A stretch of 64,000 nt of DNA from Chitinophaga sp. CF418 (GTDB taxonomy: Bacteria; Bacteroidota; Bacteroidia; Chitinophagales; Chitinophagaceae): contig NZ_FRCN01000001.1 in NCBI RefSeq assembly GCF_900142925.1, positions 372,001 to 436,000 on the forward strand. The letters run 5' to 3'. Shown in pieces: positions 8,294-16,254 of this stretch. Numbering within the stretch: position 1 is the stretch's first letter; each line of letters starts with the position of its first letter. The translations under genes and the position numbers were made by a program. The notes beneath the pieces were generated by a model. The model was not told the origin of the DNA. It saw nothing but the letters and a program-made list of their open reading frames with translations, and did not search any database.

Positions 8294-9073
8294 ATGCTCT
8301 TACAAGCCTCCTCCTATTTCGAAATGTATGCAGATGATCCCGTTACCAGTATTTTCATGCTACGTTCCAAAAGCGGGCCTGCACAGTCTATCAGGCAGGA
8401 AGCGTTTTTAACTACACCTCAATTGCCGGTGAGTGAATATATAGATGGGTATGGCAATATCTGCCAGCGTATCATTATTCCGGCTGGCACTACTATACTT
8501 GAGAGCCGCGTTATTGCTGAGTGTGATGCAAATATTGATGTAGATACAGATGCCGGATATAAACCTGTAGAAGAACTTCCAGATGATGTATTACAATTTC
8601 TGCTACCCAGCAGGTATTGCGAATCAGACAAGGTAGCTGAACTGGCTATGCAGATCACAATGGGGATACAATCAGGTTATTCACAGGTGGGAGCGATCCG
8701 GCAGTGGTGCTATCATAACATCTCCCGTGAATACGGTACTACGAATAGTTCTACATCTGCGGTAGATGTACTGCAAAGCAGAACGGGGGTATGCAGGGAT
8801 TTTGCTCACGTAGCTATAGCACTTTGCCGTAGCATGAATATACCTGCCCGCATGGTGGTGGGATACCTGTATGATTTAAAACCAATGGACCTACATGCCT
8901 GGTTTGAGGCTTTTGTAGGCGACCGCTGGTATATCTTTGATGCCTTAATGCCAGACCCCGTAGGGGGACGCATTATTATGGCCTATGGGCGGGATGCGGC
9001 TGATGTTGCTTTTGCCAGTCACTTTGGAAATGTAGTACTTACAAAAATGGAAGTAAAAGTTATAAAACTTTAA
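8294..9073 (+). CDS. Transglutaminase-like family protein
   Basis: 259 residues with an N-terminal beta domain (about 1-100) typical of bacterial transglutaminase-like proteins and a papain-fold domain with the complete Cys-His-Asp triad: Cys167 in GVCRDFAHVA, His201 in DLHAWFEAF, Asp216 in YIFDALM. No signal peptide, so probably cytoplasmic. Such proteins act as proteases or amidases more often than as cross-linkers. Its stop overlaps the 3' tip of a histidine-kinase remnant on the other strand. Confidence 0.9.
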   Translation: MLLQASSYFEMYADDPVTSIFMLRSKSGPAQSIRQEAFLTTPQLPVSEYIDGYGNICQRIIIPAGTTILESRVIAECDANIDVDTDAGYKPVEELPDDVLQFLLPSRYCESDKVAELAMQITMGIQSGYSQVGAIRQWCYHNISREYGTTNSSTSAVDVLQSRTGVCRDFAHVAIALCRSMNIPARMVVGYLYDLKPMDLHAWFEAFVGDRWYIFDALMPDPVGGRIIMAYGRDAADVAFASHFGNVVLTKMEVKVIKL

Positions 9074-9270
9074 AATAGATAATAAGCTTACTGCCCTTGC
9101 CGGGTATGCTTTCAACTTCCAGATCTCCACCGGCAGCATGTATAATTTTTCTGGCAGTTGTTCCGGCAACCATCAGGCTTGAATTAAAGTTTTGTTGCAG
9201 CAGGTATTCCGAATAGCCATTCCATAAGCCAGATTCCAGTGGTCTTACCTGTTGTTTCCATTTAATAAAT
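9060..9270 (-). pseudogene. C-terminal remnant of a sensor histidine kinase
   Basis: On the minus strand the frame ending at 9060-9062 reads ARKIIHAAGGDLEVESIPGKG followed by SKLIIYF and stop. This is the final part of a HATPase domain (post-G-box helix, then the GGxxxVES..GKGS..I strand pair). Upstream the frame stays open to about 9270 (LWNGYSEYLLQQNFNSSLMV), but there is no start, no H box and no N or G1 box. The 3' end overlaps the transglutaminase stop by 14 bases. I read it as a truncated gene. Confidence 0.65.
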
Positions 9271-9359
9271 AAAAATCATTGCTGCAAAAAAAGTCGACCT
9301 TTAGAGAGAGTGTTAGCCCTGGATGTAAACCTCCATTCAATATCTTATAAACATATTAT

Positions 9360-10478
9360 ATGAGCGTCACAAAGACAAATATAGTTCGATTCGCCTCAAA
9401 AGGAAACAGCAGTTTTATTGATTCGGTCAATGCCAGAGTCCAGGATTACTTTCAGACCACCGGAATTTCTCCATACGCCAATGCTGGTATGTGGAGAAAG
9501 ACAATAGTTATGATACTTGTTTACCTGGTTCCCTATATTTTGATAATCAGCAGCATTGGAGCTGAAAACGTTCTACTATTCTGGTTATTCTGGCTACTGA
9601 TGGGATGTGGCATCGTGGGAATTGGGACTTCCGTTATGCACGATGCCAACCACGGCGCATATTCTCCTAACAAGAAAGTTAATGCTTTATTAGGACATAT
9701 TCTCGAAGTAATTGGCGGATATAGTGTTAACTGGAAGATCCAGCACAATTTACTGCATCATACTTATACAAATATAGATGGCCTTGATGAAGACATTGAC
9801 AGTATAGTGCTTTTACGTCTCTCGCCCAGACAGCAATGGTATTGGTTTCATCGTTATCAGCATCTGTATGCCTGGTTTTTTTATATGTGCATGACACTGT
9901 ATTGGATGACTGTAAAAGATTACCTGCAGGCAATTCGCTATAAACGGCGTAATCTGCTCGTGAAACAAAAAGTATCCTTAAGGAAGGCCATTTTTCATAT
10001 TACCTGGTACAAAATGTTCTATTATGGCTATGTATTGGTGTTGCCACTTTTATTCTCTGGTCAAGCATGGTATTTCGTGCTGACAGGGTTTGTAATTATG
10101 CATTTTACAGCCGGCTTTATGCTTGCATGTATTTTTCAGCCAGCTCATATTATGCCTGATTCTACCTTTCCTGAGCCGATAGTTGAAGATGGTAAACGCC
10201 ACATCAAGGATAGCTGGGCCATTCACGAATTGACTAATTCAACAAATTTTGCACCTTATAGCCGGTTATTCTCGTGGTTTATCGGAGGTCTCAATTTTCA
10301 GATAGAACACCATCTGTTTATGAATATATGTCATATTCATTACAGGAAACTGGCACCTATTGTAAAGGAAACTGCTGAGGATTTTGGATTACCTTATCAT
10401 GTAAAGCATACTTTCTGGCGGGCCTTGATGGAGCATGCAAAAATGTTGAAAGTACTTGGAAAAGAGCAAATGTCCTGA
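9360..10478 (+). CDS. Fatty acid desaturase (front-end type, without cytochrome b5)
   Basis: A 372-residue membrane di-iron desaturase. The three histidine boxes are HDANH (94-98), HNLLHH (129-134) and QIEHH (314-318); the glutamine in the third box is typical of delta-5/delta-6-like enzymes. Hydrophobic spans lie at about 48-90 and 215-258. It would introduce a double bond in acyl chains of membrane lipids at the inner membrane. There is no fused cytochrome b5 domain, so electrons must come from a separate donor. It stands alone. Confidence 0.93.
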   Translation: MSVTKTNIVRFASKGNSSFIDSVNARVQDYFQTTGISPYANAGMWRKTIVMILVYLVPYILIISSIGAENVLLFWLFWLLMGCGIVGIGTSVMHDANHGAYSPNKKVNALLGHILEVIGGYSVNWKIQHNLLHHTYTNIDGLDEDIDSIVLLRLSPRQQWYWFHRYQHLYAWFFYMCMTLYWMTVKDYLQAIRYKRRNLLVKQKVSLRKAIFHITWYKMFYYGYVLVLPLLFSGQAWYFVLTGFVIMHFTAGFMLACIFQPAHIMPDSTFPEPIVEDGKRHIKDSWAIHELTNSTNFAPYSRLFSWFIGGLNFQIEHHLFMNICHIHYRKLAPIVKETAEDFGLPYHVKHTFWRALMEHAKMLKVLGKEQMS

Positions 10479-10520
10479 CAGCCTGATTTATAAAAACAAT
10501 TTGAAAGCACGTTTCATTAG

Positions 10521-10831
10521 CACTCCACCATCCTTTATATAGACTCCCGTTATTTCTACAGCAGCGAAAGGGTCACCTACTATGTCCCGCAATATGGCAA
10601 AGCGGAACCCAGGATTATTACCTGGCTTCCTGGTCAACAGCTATAGCTGTGTGTGGAATAATATTTTCCATCTACAATCTATTATCTCATTCCTGGGTCA
10701 TCACATTTGTTGGTATTGGGATGGGTGTGGCGACCTCCGTTTACGGATGCTCTATGTTGATCAGAGGTCTGAAGATGCGGGTAGCACTAAACAGCCAGCT
10801 GAGCTACCGGGAGCATCTGCTCCAGAGCTGA
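10521..10831 (+). pseudogene. Frameshifted small membrane-protein remnant
   Basis: Two overlapping frames both look protein-like. Frame A (about 10521-10615) reads DSRYFYSSERVTYYVPQYGK and then AEPRII. Frame B (about 10610-10831) reads DYYLASWSTAIAVCGIIFSI, then two hydrophobic spans and a charged end. Neither has an ATG, but a single-base shift near 10612 would join them into a two-span membrane protein of about 95 residues. Identity unknown. Confidence 0.3.
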
Positions 10832-10926
10832 TGCAAAGTCTCTCCTATCCCAACATTACCTAATGAGATTAAGTAAGTATTATCAGCAGGCAACACCCTA
10901 CCCATTCCTGATACGGATGGGATTCC

Positions 10927-11214
10927 CTATATTAAAACTGTTGATAAAACAATCGGTTTTTCCTGCAACTTCTCTTCCACAAGCTCGCCAAATGCTTTGA
11001 TGTATGGTTGCTGGTTATGAACATCCAACCCTTCCTTACTTTTCCATATTTCATAAAAGGTAAACACACTTTTATCTTCAATACCCTGGTGTAAACTGTA
11101 AAGTTCGCAAGCCTCTTCATTGCGGGTATGCAGTACCATATTCTGTAATACAGCGGCAACCTCGTCCCTGTACTCATCTTTTGCCCTGATGATGGCTGTT
11201 AAATGAATTTTCAT
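10927..11214 (-). CDS. Antibiotic biosynthesis monooxygenase (ABM/YgiN-like) domain protein
   Basis: About 95 residues from the ATG giving MKIHLTAIIRAKDE. It is a single dimeric alpha+beta-barrel ABM domain: a first strand, a helix with LQNMVLHTRNEEACELYSLHQ, the KSVFTFYEIWKSKEGLDVHNQQPYI segment, then a final strand. Relatives include quinol monooxygenases and heme-degrading enzymes; many are uncharacterised. The frame is open 10 codons further upstream, but the internal ATG fits family length. It is divergent from an SDR gene across a gap holding a CRP/FNR-like site. Confidence 0.85.
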   Translation of the reverse strand: MKIHLTAIIRAKDEYRDEVAAVLQNMVLHTRNEEACELYSLHQGIEDKSVFTFYEIWKSKEGLDVHNQQPYIKAFGELVEEKLQEKPIVLSTVLI

Positions 11215-11376
11215 AATACTGTAGTATCTCTTTTGATAAAGCAAAAATAGATGGCTGGCTGGTATTACTAAAATAAGATGATTTATACCCTTATATTATA
11301 ATAATGATATAAAAACATTTAACAGACCACATCGCTGTTAACTCATCATTGATCAGGGAGCAGTCGTTTGTTCAAA

Positions 11377-11422
11377 TGTGACGTACATCACGCAATTGCT
11401 GTATAATTCCTTCGCACCTTTG
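11377..11422 (+). promoter_or_regulatory. CRP/FNR-type binding site and downstream promoter
   Basis: TGTGA-CGTACA-TCACG (11377-11392) matches TGTGA-N6-TCACA with one mismatch. CACCTTTG at 11415-11422, close to TAnnTTTG, would place transcription start near 11429, so the site is centred about 44 bases upstream, a class II activator position. It probably serves the SDR at 11473; the divergent ABM gene is also possible. Confidence 0.5.
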
Positions 11423-11472
11423 TATTGCCAGGGTAACCGCTTAACCAGCCCTGACTTCTAAAACGAAAAGCT

Positions 11473-12312
11473 ATGAACAATGCAAAAGTCTGGTATGTAA
11501 CAGGTGCCTCACAGGGATTGGGGCTCACCCTTGTTAAAAAACTGCTTGAAGCTGGTTACCGCGTGGCAGCGACTTCCCGTAACGCACAAACCTTAAAAGC
11601 AGCCGTAGAACTGATCGATGCTGAGCGTTTTCTTCCGCTGAGCGTTGATCTGAACAACCCGGATTGTATCAATGAATCTGTTCAGCAAACAATTGCTGCA
11701 TTCGGCCGCATTGATGTTCTCGTTAATAATGCCGGATATGGCATGATGGGTGTCGTGGAAGAAATTGCCGAACAGGATATCAGGAAGATTTTTGATGTGA
11801 ACGTACTGGCTGCAGTCAACGTGGTAAAGAGCATATTGCCTGTTATGCGCAAGCAACAGTCAGGCTACATTATCAACATTGGTTCAGTTGCAGGATTTGT
11901 AGGAGCGCCTGGCTGGTCTGTTTATTCGGCTACCAAGGCTGCACTGGCAGCATTTTCGGAAGTGCTTGCACTGGATGTTAAAGAATTTGGTATCAAGGTA
12001 ACCGTTGCAGAACCATCTGGTTTTCGTACCGGATTTCTTACAGAGAATTCCCTGGCAAATATTGAAAGCGGCATAGAAGGTTATAAAGCGGTTAAATCTA
12101 CCAGGGAGCGCTATCTGACAAATAATGGCAAGCAGTCCGGCGACCCCGATAAAGCATCAGCCATATTAATTGAGCTCGCAGAAAGTGAACAGCCTCCACT
12201 TCATTTATACCTCGGGCAAGACGCCTACAAGCGGGCATCCGAAAAACTTGCGGATATGACTGCAGAATTGGAAGCATGGAAGCGCACATCCATTTCCGCA
12301 GATTTTGAGTAA
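11473..12312 (+). CDS. SDR family oxidoreductase
   Basis: A 279-residue classical SDR with TGASQGLG at the N-terminus, NNAGYGMMG, YSATKAALAAFSEVLA as the YxxxK catalytic segment, and a longer C-terminal tail than FabG types (LHLYLGQDAYKRASEKL), placing it with the 17-beta-HSD-like/oxidoreductase SDRs. NADP preference and substrate cannot be read. Its upstream CRP/FNR-like site suggests control by redox, oxygen, nitric oxide or a cyclic nucleotide. Confidence 0.9.
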   Translation: MNNAKVWYVTGASQGLGLTLVKKLLEAGYRVAATSRNAQTLKAAVELIDAERFLPLSVDLNNPDCINESVQQTIAAFGRIDVLVNNAGYGMMGVVEEIAEQDIRKIFDVNVLAAVNVVKSILPVMRKQQSGYIINIGSVAGFVGAPGWSVYSATKAALAAFSEVLALDVKEFGIKVTVAEPSGFRTGFLTENSLANIESGIEGYKAVKSTRERYLTNNGKQSGDPDKASAILIELAESEQPPLHLYLGQDAYKRASEKLADMTAELEAWKRTSISADFE

Positions 12313-12439
12313 TACGTCTAAAGCCCTGACAAATTAATCAGATCCTCATTCACATGCTGGTATGGCCACCTGCAAAGACGGCAGCGCCCCATACCAGCTT
12401 TCCCAAACGCTCCATAGCCCGATTTCCTCCAGCATGTTG

Positions 12440-12491
12440 TTTGTAATCCGGAAAATATATTTACCTTTGAAATACTTGAATACTCAAGTAT
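12440..12491 (+). promoter_or_regulatory. marR promoter with overlapping palindromic operator
   Basis: TTTG (12440-12443) and TACCTTTG (12462-12469) are 18 bases apart, a good Bacteroidota promoter. ATACTTGA (12472-12479) and TCAAGTAT (12484-12491) form a perfect palindrome with a 4-base spacer ending right at the MarR ATG. The operator would cover the transcription start, fitting autorepression by MarR. Confidence 0.65.
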
Positions 12492-12917
12492 ATGTCAACA
12501 ATAAACCATTCTCTGAAGTTACTAATGAACCTGGCAAAAATGCAGGCGATAATGTCCCGCAGGTTTGACGGGTTAAGTGTGCACGGCATAGGTTTTACCG
12601 ATTTTATGATCCTCTACCTGTTGCATCAGGCCCCCGGTGAAAGACTACGGCGTACGGACCTCGCGGAAAAGGTTGGTCTTACCGCTTCAGGCATTACCCG
12701 TATGTTATTGCCTATGGAAAAAACAGGCCTGGTAAGCAGAGAAGCCAGTGAAAGAGATGCCCGTGTAAGTTATGCCGTGCTGACCGCTGCAGGCAAACGG
12801 GTGTATGAGGAAGCAAAAGAAACTGCTAACGCCATTGCTAAAGAAATTGTTCCTGCAGAGATCACCAGGAATCAATCACTTACCGCACTCTTTAAACTGC
12901 TTGGAACTACCATTTAA
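12492..12917 (+). CDS. MarR family transcriptional regulator
   Basis: 141 residues with a MarR winged helix: RRTDLAEKVGLTASGITRML as the recognition region and GLVSREASERDARVSYAVLTAAGK as the wing. It is followed after 11 bases by a phosphotransferase gene, so the two form an operon. A palindrome abuts the start codon, so the protein probably represses its own operon until a ligand binds. The very short leader fits the promoter position. Confidence 0.92.
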   Translation: MSTINHSLKLLMNLAKMQAIMSRRFDGLSVHGIGFTDFMILYLLHQAPGERLRRTDLAEKVGLTASGITRMLLPMEKTGLVSREASERDARVSYAVLTAAGKRVYEEAKETANAIAKEIVPAEITRNQSLTALFKLLGTTI

Positions 12918-12928
12918 ACCCATGCTAT

Positions 12929-13927
12929 ATGTCACAGACACTATCCCAACACATCCCTGCCCCTCTCACAGCTGCAGTTGAAACGGCTTTGCAGCAGACC
13001 TTCGGAACCTCCGGCGTTAGTGATATTGTGCCGCTGGCCGGCGGACTTTCAGCAGCGCCTGTATTTAAAATCGTCGTCAACGACCAGCCCTATGTGCTGA
13101 AACTGGATAAAGCGGCTTCATTCTCACCCAACCTGAAACTGGCGGCAGATGCAGGTATTGCTCCTCCCCTGCACTACCACGATACGGCAAATGGCGTTTC
13201 TATCAGCGGTTTTGTTAATAACAAACCTGTACGCACTGTTTTCGGCCCTGAAAGATTGCCACAGGAACTGGCTGCAATGATCAAGGCCATTCATAGTGTA
13301 CCTTATCAGGCAGGTAACAATGATCTGCGGGAAACTATTGACGGTATAATAGCCGGCTTCAGGAAAAGCAATATCCTGTCAGGTCCTGTATTCGATGAAT
13401 GTTTCAGCAACTATGATTCCATCAGAAGCAAATATCCCTGGAATGATCAGGAAAAAGTATTCAGCCATAACGACATGAATCCCAGCAATGTCTTATGCGA
13501 TGGAGAAAGGATCTGGATCATCGATTGGGACGTTTCCTCTTTAAACGACCGGTATATTGATCTGGCCAATGCTGCCAATTTCTTTGTGTATAGCGAAGAA
13601 CAGGAAAAAGCATTCCTTGATACATACTTTGATGGCGCTACAGATGATTATAAACTAGCCCGCTTTTATATCATGCGCCAGGTGGGCAGGATCATTTACT
13701 CTATGCTGATGTTCCAGCTTGCTGCCAAGGGTAAGCCGGAGGATCATGTTCATAACCCGGAGATGGAAGGCATTACGGTGAGAGAGTTTGGCGCACAGAT
13801 GGGAGCCGGTAAAATATCCCTGGCTACTTATGAAGGCCAGCTAATGTATGGGAAAGCCCTGCTGAATGAGGCGGTGCATCAGATGCGTACCCCTCGGTTT
13901 GCAACCGCGCTCGCGATCATCGGGTAA
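12929..13927 (+). CDS. APH/choline-kinase-like phosphotransferase
   Basis: A 332-residue kinase-fold protein. The N-lobe carries PYVLKLDKA with the ATP-contacting lysine, the catalytic loop reads HNDMNPSNVLCD (HxDxxxxN), and the metal-binding motif IDWD follows. The segment RYIDLANAANF after it is typical of choline kinase/aminoglycoside phosphotransferase relatives. It may phosphorylate a small alcohol, sugar or drug. Co-transcription with MarR hints at an inducible detoxification or resistance role, but the substrate is not determinable. Confidence 0.87.
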   Translation: MSQTLSQHIPAPLTAAVETALQQTFGTSGVSDIVPLAGGLSAAPVFKIVVNDQPYVLKLDKAASFSPNLKLAADAGIAPPLHYHDTANGVSISGFVNNKPVRTVFGPERLPQELAAMIKAIHSVPYQAGNNDLRETIDGIIAGFRKSNILSGPVFDECFSNYDSIRSKYPWNDQEKVFSHNDMNPSNVLCDGERIWIIDWDVSSLNDRYIDLANAANFFVYSEEQEKAFLDTYFDGATDDYKLARFYIMRQVGRIIYSMLMFQLAAKGKPEDHVHNPEMEGITVREFGAQMGAGKISLATYEGQLMYGKALLNEAVHQMRTPRFATALAIIG

Positions 13928-13996
13928 ATTGCCGGCAGGAGACCGGGACAAGGAATTTATCTTCTATGTGAATGATCTGTTTTTCGCTTCATAACA

Positions 13997-14040
13997 TTAT
14001 CCCCTGTTATAGATTATCAGATGTCTGTAACAGGGGATAA
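13997..14040. terminator. Bidirectional terminator between convergent genes
   Basis: A 13-bp perfect stem, TTATCCCCTGTTA (13997-14009) with TAACAGGGGATAA (14028-14040), around an 18-base loop. It lies between the stops of the phosphotransferase and the PEP-mutase-like gene. Confidence 0.65.
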
Positions 14041-14053
14041 ATAGTACTGTTTG

Positions 14054-14827
14054 TTAAAACAGACTGGCAAAGCTATTTTCTGACCTGATCTTTGAGATGG
14101 TGTCTTCAAGTTCCTTGTAAATGTGCATGTTCAAAAACGGTCCGTCACTTACTCTTTTTACACCAGCCTTTTGTAACTCATCAAACGATGGCAGGCCAGG
14201 TATACACATCACGCTTACAGGCAATTTTGACGATGCAGTGATCTTGTTAATATCCGCAATCTTGTTGATGCAGGGGAAAAACAATCCATGCACACCGGTT
14301 TCCTGGTAAAGCGCTATTCTCCCAAGCGCATCTTTCAATGCATTGGGCATATCGAGTAAAAAGCTATCCGACCTTACGTTGACAAACATTTTAACACCGT
14401 CCCTCTTGAGCAGTTCCATCATCTGCCGCAGTTTCTCTGCAAACGCTCCTGCATCTATGATATGTCTTTCTCCATTGGTTACAACAGAATCTTCTATGTT
14501 AATACCAGACACGCCTGCCTCATATAAACGTTTGATATTACTGCTGATCTCTTCTGCCGTGCGACCATATCCTCCTTCGATATCCACCGTTACTATCGCA
14601 TTGGTGGATGCGAGTATCCGTTGAACAACGAATAAATAATCTTCAAAGGCCATTTCCTCTCCGTCGGAAAAACCCAGGGATGCTGCCACTGCTGCACTGG
14701 ATGTTCCCACTGCCTTGAAGCCCTGCGCTCCATATACCTTAGCGCTCTGTGCATTCCATACATTTCCAATACGCAACAAATCATCGCTGTGATGCAGTGC
14801 TAAAAATTCGTCAAATCTGTTTTTCAT
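14054..14827 (-). CDS. Isocitrate lyase/phosphoenolpyruvate mutase family protein
   Basis: A 257-residue TIM-barrel enzyme. Family markers are LLRIGNVWNAQSAKV near the N-terminus, the metal site VTVDIEGGYGRT, INIEDS, and the late barrel segment VSVMCIPGLPSFDEL. The classical isocitrate lyase KKCGH motif is absent, as in PEP mutase, oxaloacetate hydrolase and carboxyphosphonoenolpyruvate relatives. The reaction is probably C-C or P-C bond chemistry on a small oxo-acid. An AraC gene lies 98 bases upstream on the same strand. Confidence 0.88.
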   Translation of the reverse strand: MKNRFDEFLALHHSDDLLRIGNVWNAQSAKVYGAQGFKAVGTSSAAVAASLGFSDGEEMAFEDYLFVVQRILASTNAIVTVDIEGGYGRTAEEISSNIKRLYEAGVSGINIEDSVVTNGERHIIDAGAFAEKLRQMMELLKRDGVKMFVNVRSDSFLLDMPNALKDALGRIALYQETGVHGLFFPCINKIADINKITASSKLPVSVMCIPGLPSFDELQKAGVKRVSDGPFLNMHIYKELEDTISKIRSENSFASLF

Positions 14828-14925
14828 AATCTGTATTATTTTGAATTGATGTATTTGATTTGCCAGTTATTTAATAGCAAAACTATCACAGCAAGACAAG
14901 TACAAATTGTATAAAACGGAAAAGA

Positions 14926-15741
14926 TTAACTGCCGGCCAGTACCTGGTTAATAGGTGAAGCCTGTTTAGCGAAAGTATTGGGGGTAACGCCGGTAAAAAG
15001 CTTAAACTCTTTAATGAAGTGCGCCTGGTCAAAATATCCTGAACTGTAAGCAATGCTGGTAAGCTTTTCCTCCTGCTGGGAAATAAGGTTCAGGCTGTGC
15101 TGAAAGCGGTTTATTTTATAAAATAATTTGGGCGCTAAGCCGGTATATTCTGAAAACAACATATTCAGATACCGTGTAGATATATTATGGCGATGGGATA
15201 AGGAAACAATATTATCATCGCTGTAATTCTTTTTGAGATAATGCACAATATCTCCAACAAAGCGGATCTTGTTATGCCTCTTCTCTGATGCAGCCAGTTT
15301 CTGCCATAAATAAGTCTCCATCAATGCCACCCTTGCCTGCAGGTCAGGCGTTTCCAGCAACTTATCATGCAATGTTCTTAATGAGGGGCCTAATACATCA
15401 CCGGCATCAATAATTTTATTATTAAATGCTGATACCTGCCCGTCAAAAAAATAAGCGGCCGAGTGGGGATAAAATTTAAAGCCCAGCATAATATTCCGGC
15501 CAACTGACTGTATGGCCAACGGTTTTGTTATCTGGCCCCAGAGTTCAACAGGCGGCGTTGTATAAAAGGCATCGCCCTCTTTTGACCGCCAGTTGCCTGT
15601 TCCTAAATTAAAGATCACTTCCATCGTTCCGCTGGGGAACACGATGTCATCATAGCTCCTGTCTGAATCAGATTCGTAGTAGTAGAAGCATTTGATGTAT
15701 GGCTGCAGTTTTGAGCCTGGAAGAATTTCTTTGAAAATCAT
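14926..15741 (-). CDS. AraC family regulator with DUF6597-like N-terminus
   Basis: About 271 residues. The N-terminal half (LQPYIKCFYYYESD, VFPSGTMEVIFNLG) is the sensor type common in Bacteroidota AraC proteins, and the C-terminal double helix-turn-helix is at about 165-265 (ISTRYLNMLFSEYTGLAPK, LTSIAYSSGYFDQAHFIKEF). The ATG at 15741 is preferred over the TTG one codon earlier. Likely partner: the PEP-mutase-like gene downstream. Confidence 0.9.
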   Translation of the reverse strand: MIFKEILPGSKLQPYIKCFYYYESDSDRSYDDIVFPSGTMEVIFNLGTGNWRSKEGDAFYTTPPVELWGQITKPLAIQSVGRNIMLGFKFYPHSAAYFFDGQVSAFNNKIIDAGDVLGPSLRTLHDKLLETPDLQARVALMETYLWQKLAASEKRHNKIRFVGDIVHYLKKNYSDDNIVSLSHRHNISTRYLNMLFSEYTGLAPKLFYKINRFQHSLNLISQQEEKLTSIAYSSGYFDQAHFIKEFKLFTGVTPNTFAKQASPINQVLAGS

Positions 15742-16254
15742 CAATACAAATATAAAGGTATTGCTGAAGGCAACATTGTAAAAAACGGAACTGTTTTCCT
15801 GCTTACAGATTCACCGACCTAATTCCTGCTTTTACCGGTTTTTTCCACAGCTTTACCTTTAGCAGGTTGTACTCCCCCGCTGTTCTGACTACTTTTGCTT
15901 CATGAAACAGATACTGTTTCAATCTTGATAAACATATTTAGTTATATCTTATCAATCAAATAGTTACTATGAAACATCCAGGCGAAACCATGCACGTTGA
16001 CGCAACTACCCCTGTAATTTGGCGTATTTGCCTCCCCTGATATTAAGTATTTCGCACTAAGTTTGCGTCAGAGGAAGCAGTATATGCAAATACAGATCAA
16101 CAACAATCATATTAACATCGACAATAACACGTTTTGCAGATAGGTATATGACATGCATAGGTGGCTACTATGCCATATCATCATATACATGCTAATGTAA
16201 TACCCTGCCCGGAAGGCCATATTACTCTATTTCACAAGTCTCAATTTCAATTCT
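15742..16254. other. Intergenic region upstream of the MFS gene
   Basis: 513 bases. A weak inverted repeat, TTGATAA/TTATCAA, sits at about 15926-15956. A 23-codon ATG frame at 15969 is too short to call. Otherwise nothing recognised. Confidence 0.4.

Noticed and set aside
10582..10863. 93-codon ATG frame
   Set aside because: Its amino acid content is poor, while the two other frames in the same stretch look coding; kept as a pseudogene in those frames instead.
15969..16040. 23-codon ATG frame upstream of the MFS gene
   Set aside because: Too short and unsupported; could be a leader peptide, but nothing shows attenuation.
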